Shown: positions 12,801 through 24,199 of the stretch, piece after piece
Numbering within the stretch: position 1 is the first letter of the stretch
Layout of the letters: each line of letters begins with the position of its first letter
DNA from: Siphonodentalium dalli
Taxonomy: Eukaryota; Mollusca; Scaphopoda; Gadilida; Siphonodentaliidae
DNA: 64,000 nucleotides
NCBI GenBank assembly: GCA_032622095.1
Contig: CP136062.1
Location: forward strand, 141,006,351 to 141,070,350
Direction: 5' to 3'
Made by a program: the position numbers and the translations under genes
The notes under the pieces: generated by a model
Databases searched by the model: none
Told to the model about the DNA's origin: nothing
The model's input: only the letters and a program-made list of their open reading frames with translations

Positions 12801-15800
12801 CAAATTGTTACATTTACGCAATTATTTGGCACCTGAAAGTTTATCCTCCTTGCCTTCTGCCTCAGCTGGGCTTGGAATGGGATCACAGTTCACAGGCTTG
12901 TTTCCTCCTTATTATAAGTCCCCACTTCCGGGGGCTTGGCTGACAGGTTACTGGCCGCATTCTGGCCAACAGCTGCCAGTAACTTCGGGTTTGATTTTAA
13001 ATGAAAACAAAAGATCTTATTCCCTGACGCCATTATAGCAGGAAGCTTGCTTGGGAACTGGTACCTACTAACCTCCCATCGCCAGTTCGGTCGGTTGGAT
13101 ATCGGGATCGGTCCTGCTGCTGCTCCACCCCGAGATGTACAGGCTCTGGACATTCCTCCGGGGTCCCCAATGACCAGACCTCACATGCAATTAGAAATGA
13201 AGCTTGTCGTGGTGTATTGTGCTGTTAACACTCCCATCGACGGATGGAGATCAGGATCAGATCGAGCAGTCGCTCCAGCACGAGGTGAAAGGGCTTTCGA
13301 CATTCCTTTCGGGTGGGTCACCTTTACATGCGCTTACGAGGGAGCTCAGTTAGTTGTTCAGGGTTCTCTGATGCAGCCAAGCGCAGGAAGAAAATTAATG
13401 TCAAATTTTGTTTAGCAAATAACCTCCGATTGACATGATTTGATAGCATTGTTCTACAATCATTTACAATTTAACAGAACATCAGAGTGCTTTCCCTTGT
13501 TTCGAGGGTCCCAAGGAAGCGATAGAAACCTTTACGACCAGAACACTGTCACTTGTCGATGTATAGTGTTCCCTTCATTGGCGTAATTAGCACTCAGGAT
13601 GATAGTCCCACCAAACAGGTCGCGGGTTGGGGCTACCCATCGAACCCATTGGCCGCATTTGGTGGGCTTTCTGGGCTATTGACAGGGACTCCAAGTCGGT
13701 TACTACGGGACGACTGTTGGCATACCCTGGGACAGTCAAATGAGAAAATAGGATACAAGTTGCATGGCTTTTGTTAGCATTTGGGTAGCAACTTGCCCTG
13801 TGATGCCGGTCAGTTTGTACCCTGCTTAACGTCGTCAGAGATGGGTGGTTATGCCATCGGACTGCACACTTGGCGACCTGGGTTCGACCATCCTGAGAGG
13901 TATTCCACCATTTTACTGTTCTCGGGTTGGGATGTGTTCAACTTCTTGCTTTATAAGTGGTTGCTTCTTTCCATGTTCCATCCAGCTCTTTCATGGTCAC
14001 GGGCTTTGCTGGAGAATGTCTATAGTCATTCATATCACTAGATTAGTATATGACTCTCGCCTTTTCATTTTCCTGACTTTTTAAGACGTGTTCTGGACTG
14101 GGTCGGGTGCTCGATAGGGTAAATATTTACATATCGATTTGGGACGCAAGAATCAGAGATAAACAAGCATACATGCTTTATCTCCGACCTCGCTGTGTTT
14201 CCGTAATAGATACGAATGACATATATTTTGTCTTCAGGTTGCTTACAGTGCTAACTCAACATGGATTTCACTTTTGTTGTCCAGTCATACATCGATGAGT
14301 CCATTATCCATGGTTTGACATATGCTCATTTTCAGAACACTGTTGACATGAGGTCTCGTTCCGCACCCCACTCGGTCCTTTGCTGACCTCAGCGATTGCC
14401 AATGCAGGATAATGTTGCACCTGTGGGGCAGCATATGAATCGTGTTGGGCACAATTCATAAAGTTTCATTACATACCTGCCGTTGGTTTCTGCTGGTTTT
14501 GGGCTTGTGCCACAATCCTGATGCCTCGTTAGTCCAATTTTTGTTTTTGTGGATTTCCACCTTAACGATATTGGAATTTCGGTTCCTGGCTGCCTTTCTG
14601 TCATGGATTCAGTAGCCTGTGATTGGTCAGTTGGGTTTCACTGTGTGGGTGGGCATTTCCATATTTGGGAACGTCATCGGGGAAAAAATGTCATGGCTTA
14701 TTACATCTTAGTCGGTCATATCTCGAACTCCAGGCTTCAAACTAAGTGTTAACCGTACCTTTCCCGGCAAGTACTCGGCTGATACATTATTCGCCCTAAG
14801 TTCCGATGCGAATGTCGTATCCGACTATCCATCTCCAGGTCTTCTGAAGCTATTTACTTTACTTGCAGGGGTCTTAAACTCTTAAGTGGCCACTTTTTGT
14901 TCGTTTGTGAGTGCTGACAGGTATTAGTTTAGGATGGAATATTACATTGGCTTATGGTCCTATTGTGCATGTGTGTATATATATATATATGTATATACAT
15001 ATATATCTATATGTCTGTGCATGTGTATGTATATATTGTAGGTTCTCAGGTCAATCCAGTTCTTTGATTCAGATGCATAGCGGTGTTTTTGTTTCCTCGT
15101 GGCCTCCACCTGTTAGAAAATTCTATGTTTTACCATATAGTTCAGTGGGCAAGATACCTTTGACGGAGATACAATATTTTCCTTAAAAAGTAAAATATAT
15201 ATCTCCTAGAAGTATCTTGCCCACTGAACGCTGAGCTCCCTCCCAGGGTTTGGCACCCACCCCGCTCACGAGGAATGTCCTACTGGGGATAAAAAATATG
15301 GCGATTCTTTCACTACGGGTCAGAAACCACGTGATTACACGGGTCATGAACATGACAGAAGATATGTACCATAGAATTTCCGTACGTTTTTTTCAACTCG
15401 GAGAGTTAACCCCTCCTACTTGGGATAATATACCATATAGTTCAGTGGGCAAGATACTTCTAGGAGATATATATTTTACTTTTTAAGGAAAATATTGTAT
15501 TTAATCATATTTTATGGCATATATTGTTATTAAAACCGTATATCAAGTGACTATAAAAAAAATAATCGGCAACTCGAAAATTAAGTGGGCCTTTAATGTG
15601 GGCTGTAGGGTGTGCCGATGGATTCAAATGTGAAATCCAAGCTATCTGCAGGAGGCCATACAAATTTCGGAAAATTGGACATCTCCCATCCAGAGGTCAT
15701 CCCAAAGAACCATTTGAAGTTTGGTGACGATCAAATGAGGGATGTGACGAAGGAGTTAGTGCTAAGTAGTCACGAAAAGAGAAAATCTAAGATGGCTGCT

Positions 15801-18791
15801 GGTGACCATTTTTTTTAACGAATTTTGGAAAATACCATTTGCTCTCATCTAGAGGTCACCCCGAAGATCCTTATGAAGTTTGGTGACGATAAGATGAGGG
15901 ATGTGGCCTGTAGGTTGTGCCAAAATATTTAGTCGTGCAAAGAGTAAAATCCAAGATGGCCACTGGCAGCCATATTTTTAATGAATTTTGAAAAAAATCG
16001 ATGGCTCCCATTTGGAGGTCACGCTGAATATCCATATAAAGTTTAGTGATGATCAGGCAAGGGATGTGCTCTATAGGGTGTGCCAAACGATTTAGAGTAA
16101 AATACAAGATGATTGCCAGCGGCCATGTTTTTCATTGAAAATCGTTCAAATTCGATAGCTACCATAGCACTATCAAAAGTTACTAAAATGGTGTAAGAGT
16201 CCAGTATTTGCTGGATTGACCCCAGGGTTCGCGCTGCCACTTGCCAAATTTGCCAATGGCAAAAATAATTCACATTTGGCAAAAAATATTTTCATTTGGC
16301 AAACGTTTTGGCAAGTCACTTTTTAATTCTTCAAGACAGTTGACGAATACTACTATTAAGATGCAGTTAAAGGTACTCAATCCGATAAAACTCCTCTCAA
16401 TTACTATTTCAATGGCTCCGGGGGTCAAAAATATTTTATTCGAGTCGAGGAAGTCACCCATCAAAGCTCAGATATGTTAGATATCGATTTTAGAAATCTA
16501 TTATTTTTCATTATCGGGAATACTTTCTGGCCCAGAGGCCAGAACTCAGTCAAAATTGCGTTATTATTACCACTTGATTTTAGAGTTATCCATCCTTGTC
16601 TGTTTGAATATATTTTGGTGTACACATCCCGAGCAGATTACGGCAGTTGAAGGCAATTATTAGTACTCATCTCGAGTAAATAACAAATTTCAAAAATCAA
16701 TATCTAATAACTCTGAGCTTTGTTTGATGGGTTCCTCGACTCGAATCAAATATTTTTTACCCCCAAAGCCAAAGAAATAGTAATATAGGACCCTCTGATC
16801 GGATTGTTGTTGTTGGAATCTGTTGAGATGGGGACCCTCTGTTCGGATTGAGTACCTTTAATCTGATAGCTATTAGTATCGATGGGTGGAGGGATTACCC
16901 GTAGGCCTATTTTAGTGTTGTGGTGTTTACATAGCTAATCCTCTTGTGGTATGCCCTTCTGATGAAGCAACCCTGCTATAATTTTATTGTTCGGTGATTG
17001 GTTTATTGTTGTACGATAAACCACAATAGAGCTGTGATTATAATTATTAACTAACTGCTTTACATCGATATCAAAGGTCGTTCAAACCGCGAGTGTCGAA
17101 ACATAAGACTTATTGTTGCATAAAATGGTACTATCAGGGATAGATAGCATTTGGCAAATTCTAAATGAATTTGGCAAAAAATATTTTCATTTGGCAAATT
17201 ATTTGGCAAAAGTAAATTTCTGTCCAGCGCGGACCCTGATTGACCCCTATATGAAGTAGTTCACCCCCCCCTCCCTTGACCCTTTTGTTAGTGTAGACAT
17301 ATTTTATTTGCATGATAAACATACCAAAGTAAGTGAGATACAAGTTTTTCAACTTACAGAAGGTATCATTCCCCACAAAATTTGACACAAATTTAACATA
17401 AAATAAGTATTACACACAAATATAATGACAATTTATATTTTTTTGGGTCACCCTCTTACTGAATGCAAAAATTTAAATGATGCTGATCATGCCCTTGAAA
17501 TAATTGGCGGAAATTGGCAATTCTTATTGTAATCTGCAATTCGGAATTCATTTGAAGTCACCAACTTGCGATGCTACTACATGTAGTTGGTGAAATTTTT
17601 GTCGGATCTGGTCGGATGGGCAGATCAAATGAAGCTTCCCAACAGTGAAGAATGTTAATAGTTTGCACCAAGCCTGGATTTAGTGTGTCTGACATTCGCA
17701 GAATAAGGTCCCCAGAAGGTTCATATAGTGACTCTATCACCCTAAGGGAACCTCATTCTGCTTAGGCCCCAACTGCTATGGGAGACGAAGGATCAGATTG
17801 AAGTTCCCCAGTTGAAGTTTGTGATGTGTCACCTCGATTATGCAATTTAACTTCTGCAATTAGGGGATACATATACACGTAGAAACATAGCAACTGAACA
17901 GAAGGTAAAAAGTAATAAAACAATGTTAATTTGAGACCATAGATACTTCCTAGAAGATGAGGCATAAGCAGAATGATTTCCCCAGAGGGTGAATTTTGTG
18001 ATGCTAGCCCACTGTGCGGGATGGCATCACTAAATTCACCCTCTGGAAACCTGATTCTGCTAATTGTCAGACACACTATTTGTGACCCACCATATCACAA
18101 ATATCGCTAATTGTCAGACACATTATTTGTGACCCGCCATATCAAATCCAGTCGGAAGTCGGGATTTTTTTACACTGTGCCAATGCATTCTCTTATATAT
18201 GCGAGTCGACCATAGGTCGCCTCGCATATATAAGAGAATGCATTGGCCTAACAATTTTTTACAATTTTAATAATTTGTTCTTGTATTCTTTAACAATTTT
18301 ATAATTTCACCCATACAGAGCCCCAGACAAACATGAGCAGACGACACTCTTCTAGGTGCTTCTATATATGTGTGGGGCTCCCTGCAGGGTAATGGATGTT
18401 TTTTTATTTTATGTCCTAAAAATTGTAAGAAACATTTATTTAAAAAACATGATAAAAAATTGTTAGGCCAATGCATTCTCATATATAAGAGAATGCATTG
18501 GTACAGGGTAAAAAAATCCCGACTTCCGACTGGATTTGATATGGCGGGTCACATTTGCAGACTTGGTTTACCTATGTTTATAGGGTGGTAGTGAATTCAG
18601 AGATGGACAACATCGTCACTGTACCTTTAATTATAGTTTCTATATTTTGAACATTCCCTTCCAGGTGGTTGAAAGGAACAAAGAATCTGACGATTGATCA
18701 GATGATACAGATAATGTCAGTTATGAAACAGACAAGGGACTGGGAAGAAGCTTTTAAATGTGTTCCAACTCGGAAACATACATCTCATTAA
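6543..18791 (+). CDS. TRMT10C: tRNA methyltransferase 10 homolog C / mitochondrial RNase P protein 1 (spliced)
   Basis: Coding exons are 6543-6818, 9503-10224 and 18665-18791: 1125 nt, 374 residues plus TAA. Introns obey GT/AG, with phase 0 after residue 92 and phase 2 within Gln333. In animals TRMT10C binds SDR5C1, methylates the N1 of purine 9 in mitochondrial tRNAs, and with PRORP forms protein-only RNase P, which cuts tRNA 5' ends. Residues 1-20 lack acidic residues and look like a mitochondrial targeting peptide. A charged coiled-coil-like stretch follows (about 125-165), then the Trm10-type SPOUT domain from about 190: HLVIDCDYEEH (195-205), YLTANSPNVL (279-288), VIGGLVD (298-304, conserved Asp304) and KLPLDNYLQW (325-334). 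The C-terminal LTIDQM and WEEAF motifs are in exon 3. The human protein is about 403 residues, so this is near full length. The start was chosen because the acceptor at 6527-6528 excludes the upstream ATG at 6510. Confidence 0.95.
6819..8389. other. TRMT10C intron 1, 5' part
   Basis: No gene seen. A short direct duplication of 'ccctggggtgg...gtgacatgcgtga' occurs near 7650-7703. The 3' part begins to show the degenerate 'caagttcgaatttgg' family near 7935. Confidence 0.5.
8390..9190. repeat. Tandem array of about 160-bp degenerate units in TRMT10C intron 1
   Basis: Landmarks of the type 'tttccggatgataac' fall near 8437, 8596, 8757, 8912 and 9084, a spacing of about 155-172 bp. Each unit also has 'caggtcaagttcgaatttggg' and 'gagttatggtccttgttgac'. 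The same family recurs at 21360-22500, 26030-26580 and 34260-34990. It is non-coding. Confidence 0.8.
9503..10224 (+). CDS. TRMT10C: TRMT10C coding exon 2
   Basis: Acceptor gagttttttcag at 9491-9502; donor gtgagt at 10225. Codes residues 93-332 and two bases of Gln333, covering most of the SPOUT methyltransferase domain. Confidence 0.95.
11368..11811 (-). other. Unrecognised ORF inside the 5-kb island
   Basis: About 147 codons without a stop, ending at 11368. A stop lies just upstream of the first (TTG) codon, and the only internal ATG is close to the C-terminus, so it does not look like an intact gene by itself. It could be an exon or a remnant of an element protein. The sequence is not low-complexity and not tandem. 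I recognise no domain; a Cys/His-containing stretch (CRECSAFNRPETLH) is near the end. Confidence 0.25.
11880..13800. repeat. Three SINE-like copies with tRNA-like A-box
   Basis: A unit containing 'ggcgtaattagcactcgg', 'gatagtcacacca' and 'gcgggttggggctaccc' occurs near 11938, 12402 and 13556. 'tagcactcgg' fits a pol III A-box; the later 'gggttggggctaccc' is a poor B-box about 35 bp downstream. Copies 1 and 3 are preceded by a shared 'ccctcgtttcgagg'-like block. They look like diverged tRNA-derived SINEs or repeated modules of the surrounding island. From 12060 to 12395 a further segment is the inverted match of 49815-50130. Confidence 0.4.
13048..13330. repeat. Diverged tandem duplication, about 165-bp spacing
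   Basis: 'cccatcgccagttcgg...gatatcgggatcgg' (13075) and 'cccatcgacggatgg...gatcaggatcag' (about 13235) start two related blocks that both run to 'ctggacattcctcc' / 'ttcgacattcctttc'. G+C-rich, inside the 5-kb island. No gene recognised. Confidence 0.45.
15600..16222. repeat. Diverged tandem repeats of the 'aagatggc' family
   Basis: Four units of about 150 bp with 'ccaagatggctgctggtgacc', 'cccatccagaggtcatcccaaag' and 'gaagtttggtgacgatcaaatgagg'. They are related to the arrays at 1-310 and 24290-25230. The hAT-like element at 16223 inserted into this block; it resumes at 17239. Confidence 0.75.
16223..17238. mobile_element. hAT-like non-autonomous element (1016 bp)
   Basis: The ends CAGGGTTCGCGCTG and CAGCGCGGACCCTG are inverted copies with one mismatch. 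They are flanked by an exact 8-bp duplication ATTGACCC (16215-16222 and 17239-17246). Eight-base duplications and CAGGG termini are typical of hAT elements. Subterminal 'tttggcaaa' repeats occur at both ends, and about 16363-16510 pairs with about 16675-16865 as an internal fold-back. No transposase ORF. Confidence 0.8.
17560..18128. repeat. Two hairpins and a short direct repeat
   Basis: 17698-17760 and 17968-18060 each fold back on themselves ('cagaataaggtcccc...gaacctcattctg' and 'gcagaatgatttcccc...cctgattctgc'). A unit 'gctaattgtcagacacattatttgtgaccc' is repeated near 18058 and 18108. Repeat-derived, non-coding. Confidence 0.55.
18129..18552. mobile_element. Hairpin-core element with 51-bp inverted ends
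   Basis: The ends start GTGACCCGCCATATCAAATC and are inverted copies for about 51 bp; ATTT lies on both sides and may be the target duplication. Immediately inside is the same 69-bp hairpin as in 4228-4619 (18179-18247) and a shortened one (18477-18501). The right end is about 112 bp upstream of TRMT10C exon 3. The termini are unrelated to the TTAA elements that share the core. Confidence 0.7.
18665..18791 (+). CDS. TRMT10C: TRMT10C coding exon 3 (terminal)
   Basis: Acceptor ttcccttccag ends at 18664. The first base completes Gln333, then residues 334-374 and TAA at 18789-18791. It encodes the LTIDQM...WEEAFKCVPTRKH tail typical of the family. No canonical AATAAA is close by; the 82-bp satellite begins within 50 bp. 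Confidence 0.93.
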
Positions 18792-18835
18792 AACTACATG
18801 TACAAATGACTACTTCCTAACATTACTTAAAAGGA

Positions 18836-19079
18836 CCCAAGGCCTTCGCAGTGTGTAAATGAGCAAAAATATAAAAGTGCATGGAGATATAGAACAACTT
18901 TGTTATAATATTCATCACCCAAGACCTTCGCAGTGTGTAAATGTGCAAAAATATAAAAGTGCATGGAGATATAGAACAACTTTGTTATTATATTCATCAC
19001 CCAAGACCTTCGCAGTGTGTAAATGTTCCAAAAAATATTGAAGTCTGTAAAACATCTCCACTAAGAACATGGAGATATA
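18836..19079. repeat. 82-bp satellite downstream of TRMT10C
   Basis: About three head-to-tail copies of an 82-bp unit with 'cttcgcagtgtgtaaatg', 'aaaaatataaaagtgcatgg' and 'agatatagaacaactttgtt'. The array is cut at 19079 by the element at 19080-19615 and its last unit resumes at 19616. It probably lies in the TRMT10C 3' UTR or just beyond. Confidence 0.85.
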
Positions 19080-19615
19080 CAGGTCAGGCACATCCTGAAT
19101 TCCACTATTATAGCGATATTCCACTATTATAGTGATATTTGACTATAACATATTCATGTTTCCTTTATGTGTATCGGGAATAGAAGACGGCGCATACCAG
19201 TGCACAGCCAAATGTCACTCATAACAATATCGCAGCGAATGAACAGTCTTCCGACAAAATTTGTTGTGCAATCTTTTGCGCCAGCTTTGATATTCAATAA
19301 TATTATACTATTACTAATATATCCCGTTCTAAATGACAATAGCAGGATGACTCAATCGCTCCTTCATAACAATATTTCAACTAATTACATGCTAATTGAG
19401 TTGCTTATCGTGTGTCGTCATGATTAATAATTCTCCTGGACAAACTATATGCATGCTGGTATCGAGTTAGTGCGATCTGATTTTGAATAATATTTGTGGG
19501 AAATATGATTTTGCATTATCCCTCTTTTATCAAATTAACAAAACGGTAATGGTCAAATACCACTATAATAGTGGAATATCGCTATAATAGTGGAATTCAG
19601 GATGTGCCTGACCTG
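19080..19615. mobile_element. Inverted-repeat element inserted in the satellite (536 bp)
   Basis: The ends CAGGTCAGGCACATCCTGAA and the matching reverse complement run about 55 bp and include paired 'ccactattatag' motifs. ATATA lies on both sides (19075-19079, 19616-19620). The uninterrupted satellite copies read 'ggagatatagaacaac', so the duplication is directly visible. Five-base duplication; superfamily not assigned. Interior without a convincing gene. Confidence 0.8.
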
Positions 19616-20148
19616 ATATAGAACAACTTTGTTATAATCATCATTGATTCTTCTCCAATAACAAAATTTCACATGTTGAAACCATTGTTATGTATACAAA
19701 ACTGTTACAGTGAATTATAAACAACATTGGTAATCATGTAGTAAGTGCAATTATTTTAGTGCAAATATGATTTTCCGAATAGTTTTCAATGCTTTGACCT
19801 TTTCCAATGTTTGTCGTCAAGTTTTGATTAAACTTTGGAATTTTATTGGATTAATTGGATTTTGATCGTTGTCATTGTGATAGTAAATTTTATACATAAC
19901 GATGGTTTCTATATACTAAATCTCTTTATTGGAAAATTAGTAATAATGAAAATAAGAATAAACTCCATCCAGTTTACATGTACTTGTTGGTGATAGTTGT
20001 TTTGCAGATTTTCATAAATTTTATGATTTTTCACATTTCACATTTACCTCTCTTAATGTCCCTTTAATGTTTCTATTATTGCCAGTGGAAGTTATATTGT
20101 CTTCGCCTAGTTAGATTCTCAAATTGATAAAATATGATTGGTTTATAT

Positions 20149-21031
20149 CACGGTTTCCACTAGGGTTAAAATGTAGGGTCCGTAGAAACTAGGATATGAC
20201 CATGTTTTGGCCTGTCGAATGTAGATTTTGAAATTCAATGTCCAAAAAACACTATTTCCTTGCACCAGAGAATAGTGCTGGGTGGTTGTATTGGGCTCTA
20301 AAATTACAGCTGTATATTTGAAAATCACACCACGTAACACCTAGTTACATGCTATTTCCATAACATTTATACATTTCACTGAATTAATCATCTTCCAGTA
20401 GCCTATAATAAACAGGAAGACAACCCTGGTCACGATATATGTCATATAAATCTAATCTTGAACGCTGTAGTACTATTTATGAAATTGTCAACAGGACTAT
20501 TTTATCAAAGATAATATTCATGGCACACGATTATGCCTTCCCATTTAAATTCATAATTTTCTATCATAAATACATGGATAGATTAACAGATGATTGATTT
20601 ATTGTACAGTACATACCAGACGATAGCCCAAACCTATCTCAAATTCATGTTCAACTTTGTCTGCGCACATGCCACAAATTGTCCTGCAACCTGTCGGCCA
20701 CATGGTCTTTCTCACCAAAATCATACTTTTGATATAGAAAGTTAAGTTTGTATTTGCGTTGTACCCTGACTCCTGATATTTTTTCATTTATCGTTTCCCT
20801 CATTTTAAGGAATGACTCTTTGAATGTGTTTAGTACGAAATTCAAAGTCAACAGTAAAACACAGACGGCCGCTTCCCTATGATTTGTTACGGTTTGGTGA
20901 CCAGGGATCCGAAATCAAACACACAACTGGACCTGTAGAAATAACTCCTTCTTGATATATTGATTTATGTTCCCTCTTCATTTTTATGGCACCAAAACCA
21001 GACCCCCCACCGGCCTAGTGGAAACACAGTT
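20149..21031. mobile_element. Candidate inverted-ended element
   Basis: GGTTTCCACTAGG near 20151 and CCTAGTGGAAACAC near 21015 are inverted, each followed inward by a G-rich 'gggtc' motif. I could not find a target duplication, and nothing inside is recognisable as a gene. Confidence 0.3.
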
Positions 21032-21359
21032 TTTATTCATGATGCATGGAATCATTAGAATACCACAATCTATTTTCCCCTCCTGGGTTCCGGAATCTTT
21101 GGCATGATTGCAATGGCGTAAGGAGTGTTCAGATGACTGTTGTGTGCATTGCATCGAAATTGGAATACAGATAATAACACTAAGGCATTTAGATGGCTGC
21201 GATGCATCTGTTAAGATGTATCCATTAACACAGACTAGTTAAGTAGAATGAAGGGTGAGGTTCTATTTTCAATGCAATTTATACCTTATTATGTTTACCC
21301 ATACCATAGTATGGTAATCATAGTGTCGTTGTCCGGATTGACCACTCGTATTTAGTCCA

Positions 21360-22600
21360 TCCGTCCGTCCGTCTGTCTGTCTGTAGACACTTTACGCATG
21401 GTGCGATAACTCAAGCAATTTCTATCCGACCGGAACCAAATATGGGTTTCTCAGCACCAAATACAGATCGAGTTCGAATATGGGTTTGATCCGAGTTTTT
21501 TTTAGGGAGTTATGGCCCTTTTTCAACTTCGAATTCATGCATGCTGCCATAATTAAAAAGAAATTCATCTGACCATAACCAAATTTGGTATGTGAGTTGC
21601 TCAGTCCAAAATACATATCGAGTTCGAATATGGGTTTGATCCGATATTTTTTAATGGAGTTATGGCCCTTTGACATAGAATTCATGCATGTTTTGATAAA
21701 TCTACAATTTTTCAACTGATAGGAACCAAATTTTGTATGTGAGTTTCTCAACTCAAAATACAGGTCGAGTTCGAATATGGGTTTGATCCGATATATTTTA
21801 ATGGAGTTATGGTCTTTTGATTTTTTTTATTTATCGCTAAAATATATCAAAGATACCCAGTTTGCACTGTCCAAATAGAATCTAATAAATCAGGTTTGAA
21901 GTTGTCTTCTCACACAGAGATAGTATCAAGTTACAATGCCATGAATTGTCTCTCTCTTGCATTGAGATAATTAACTACTAGGAGATGTGTTGGCCATATC
22001 ATATATACTTTATACTCTATAAAGTATCTCTGACCATATGCTGAGTTAGCATAGATGGAATGTTTCTACTATATATTTTATATGCATGGTTATTTAAATT
22101 CCATCTTAAAGGCATAATCTGGTTTCATTGTTTAATAGCATTACTATTAGAGATTAATAATGTGATTGTGTTTAGTAGATTTGTTGGACATTAATTTCAA
22201 TTGATTACAAATGTGAATTGAAATATTAAAGGGGCACACCAGGTTTGATATATTTTTCTTGTACTCTGCATGAGATAAAACTTTTTATGTGCACCTATAC
22301 CATAGTATGTTACACATAGTGTCAATGTCCGTAGACACTTTAGGCATAATGCGACAACTCTAACATTTTCTATTTGATCGGAACCAAATTTTGTATATAG
22401 GTTTCTCAGCCCACAATACAGTTTGAGTTTGAATATGGGTTCGATCCAATTTATTTTAAAGGAGTTATGACCGTTTTTCGAAAACAAATTTGAATAAATT
22501 ATTTTATTTTTTTTATTATGTTTTATAATAATAATAATAAAAAAATTGTCAGTGACTCTTTCATTGGTTTTCATTTAGATATTGATGATTATGATACACG
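21360..22600. repeat. Diverged array of the 'gagttcgaatatggg' family
   Basis: Units of about 150-160 bp with 'gaaccaaatttggtatgtgag', 'gagttcgaatatgggtttgatccg' and 'ggagttatggccctttt' at about 21420, 21560, 21710 and 22360. The long minus-strand ORFs here are products of the repeat. Confidence 0.75.
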
Positions 22601-24190
22601 TTGATAAAAAGGTTCCCAATCTTTTTTAAAAAATAATTAAAAACAATTTTTTTTAAGTTAAACAAATTTGAAAAACTAACACAATTATAACTCTACCAAG
22701 GGTACCCCGAATCACCACACCAAATTTGTTTAAATCTGTCCAAAATCTTGTGTTATGTACTGGTAAATCTGTTTGGAGAAACATTAAATCCAATTCACCA
22801 ATTCTATCCCATGCCTTTGGACTACTTAGCTATTGATAAGGCTATATTATTTTCTGATGTCTCTTATGCCAGTGTGCAAATAATGTGATAAAGAAGGCTA
22901 TGGTACGGTATATAATTTAAAATAAAGATTCAACAATAAACATCACATGATATTAACAGTAGACATGGACATCTGTGCTGCAGAGTTATATCTTCAGATG
23001 GTCTGAGGTCATTATAATTATTATTGGTTTAATAGAGAGGTCAGTTTTCAACATACACAATTCCTGTGATTTGTTGAGAGCTCTGCTATATAATTGATAT
23101 TAATGGGTCAGCAGTGTGGTGGCTTATCTGTATACTATATTGTTGATAGAATTTGACACATTATTATTGTAAACTTAAGTTGAACTCGCTTAACCTAAGT
23201 ATTCCATGTCCAGGTCACACCTTTCACATTTAACCCAAGGCTGTGGTGGTTTAGCATTACCGATCCTGTAAGAGTGTATTCTCTTATATAAATGCCAGTG
23301 ACCCATAAATTCCAATAATTTGTGTTATGTAAATTTGTCTATAATAGTACATAACAGTATACTCTATAATTCAACACCAAAACTCTCATTTATCCCATCA
23401 TAGTAAATTTTTATCGCCAAGGGATGGGTTAACATCTGCCGATCGTGATCGGCCTCTCGTATTGTAATTGGGCAAATGCATTCAATCGATAAAAGATGGC
23501 AGCTGTCTGAAGGAAATTTGACTTGTATATATGTCAATAAAGTTTTAGTTTTTTGGATTTGACATTTATTGTAGAATTAATTGATATAACAGAGATTGAT
23601 TTGGTATATTGCATTTATTCCAATGTCAAACTTATTATCGGTTTTATAATGCAACGCACCCGTGTGAACAGTTTAACGCAGACAATGGATCGTGTCATCA
23701 CAATGGACTAACGTAATGCAGTCTGATCGCAAGTGCCATATTATAAAGTTGTTGGTCAGTAACACCTGAAGGGGTCCATTACATTTCCAGCTGACATCTG
23801 TCTGTAGATCTTTCATGTTATATTCTTAAATATGACACTGATAACTAGATGCCACAATGGGACTAAGGATACCCACCGCAGTGCAATTGGGCTACATTAA
23901 GGGTAGCCATATTGAGAAAAAAATTTCAAAAAACAAATAAAAACAATACAAGCCCTAAATTAAGTCGGATTAAGCTAAAAAATTGCAGATGCACAGGTTT
24001 GCAATGTGGTAACTATATGTGCAAAGTTAAAAAAGAAATTGACCAGAAAATGTAAGTATGCAAGCTTGGACAAAACTATGCATGTTGCAAAAAATTCTTA
24101 GTAAAAAAAAGGGGGATAACTCCAGATAAAAAAGTTGGATGGACCTCCTAATCGCAGGTGTACAGATTCCCATGGTACTAAATATCTGAA
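22601..24190. other. Intergenic stretch without recognised genes
   Basis: A+T-rich. About 23510-23720 resembles 33836-34085, and 21120-21240 resembles 33590-33720, so parts are old dispersed repeats. No coding or RNA gene seen. Confidence 0.5.
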
Positions 24191-24199
24191 AAGTTTCAA

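Larger units (their letters stand above)
10580..15595. mobile_element. 5-kb inverted-ended island in TRMT10C intron 2
   Basis: The outermost 22 bp (start TAAAGGCCCACTTAATTTTC) are exact inverted copies at 10580 and 15595. After variable A+T-rich sequence, a second inverted pair of about 175 bp (10960-11134 and 15290-15466) is almost identical; it includes GTTCAGTGGGCAAGATAC and potentially encodes the same 58 residues on each side. The interior (about 11.3-14.9 kb) is visibly richer in G+C than its surroundings and has its own internal duplications. I found no transposase, integrase or reverse transcriptase and no clear target duplication. One large element, or two inverted copies of a smaller one around a captured segment, are both possible. 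Confidence 0.5.

Noticed and set aside
13840-13910. Possible tRNA gene (A-box-like 'tggttatgccatcgg', B-box 'gggttcgaccatcc')
   Set aside because: No acceptor or anticodon stems can be paired around the boxes; at best a SINE head within the 5-kb island.
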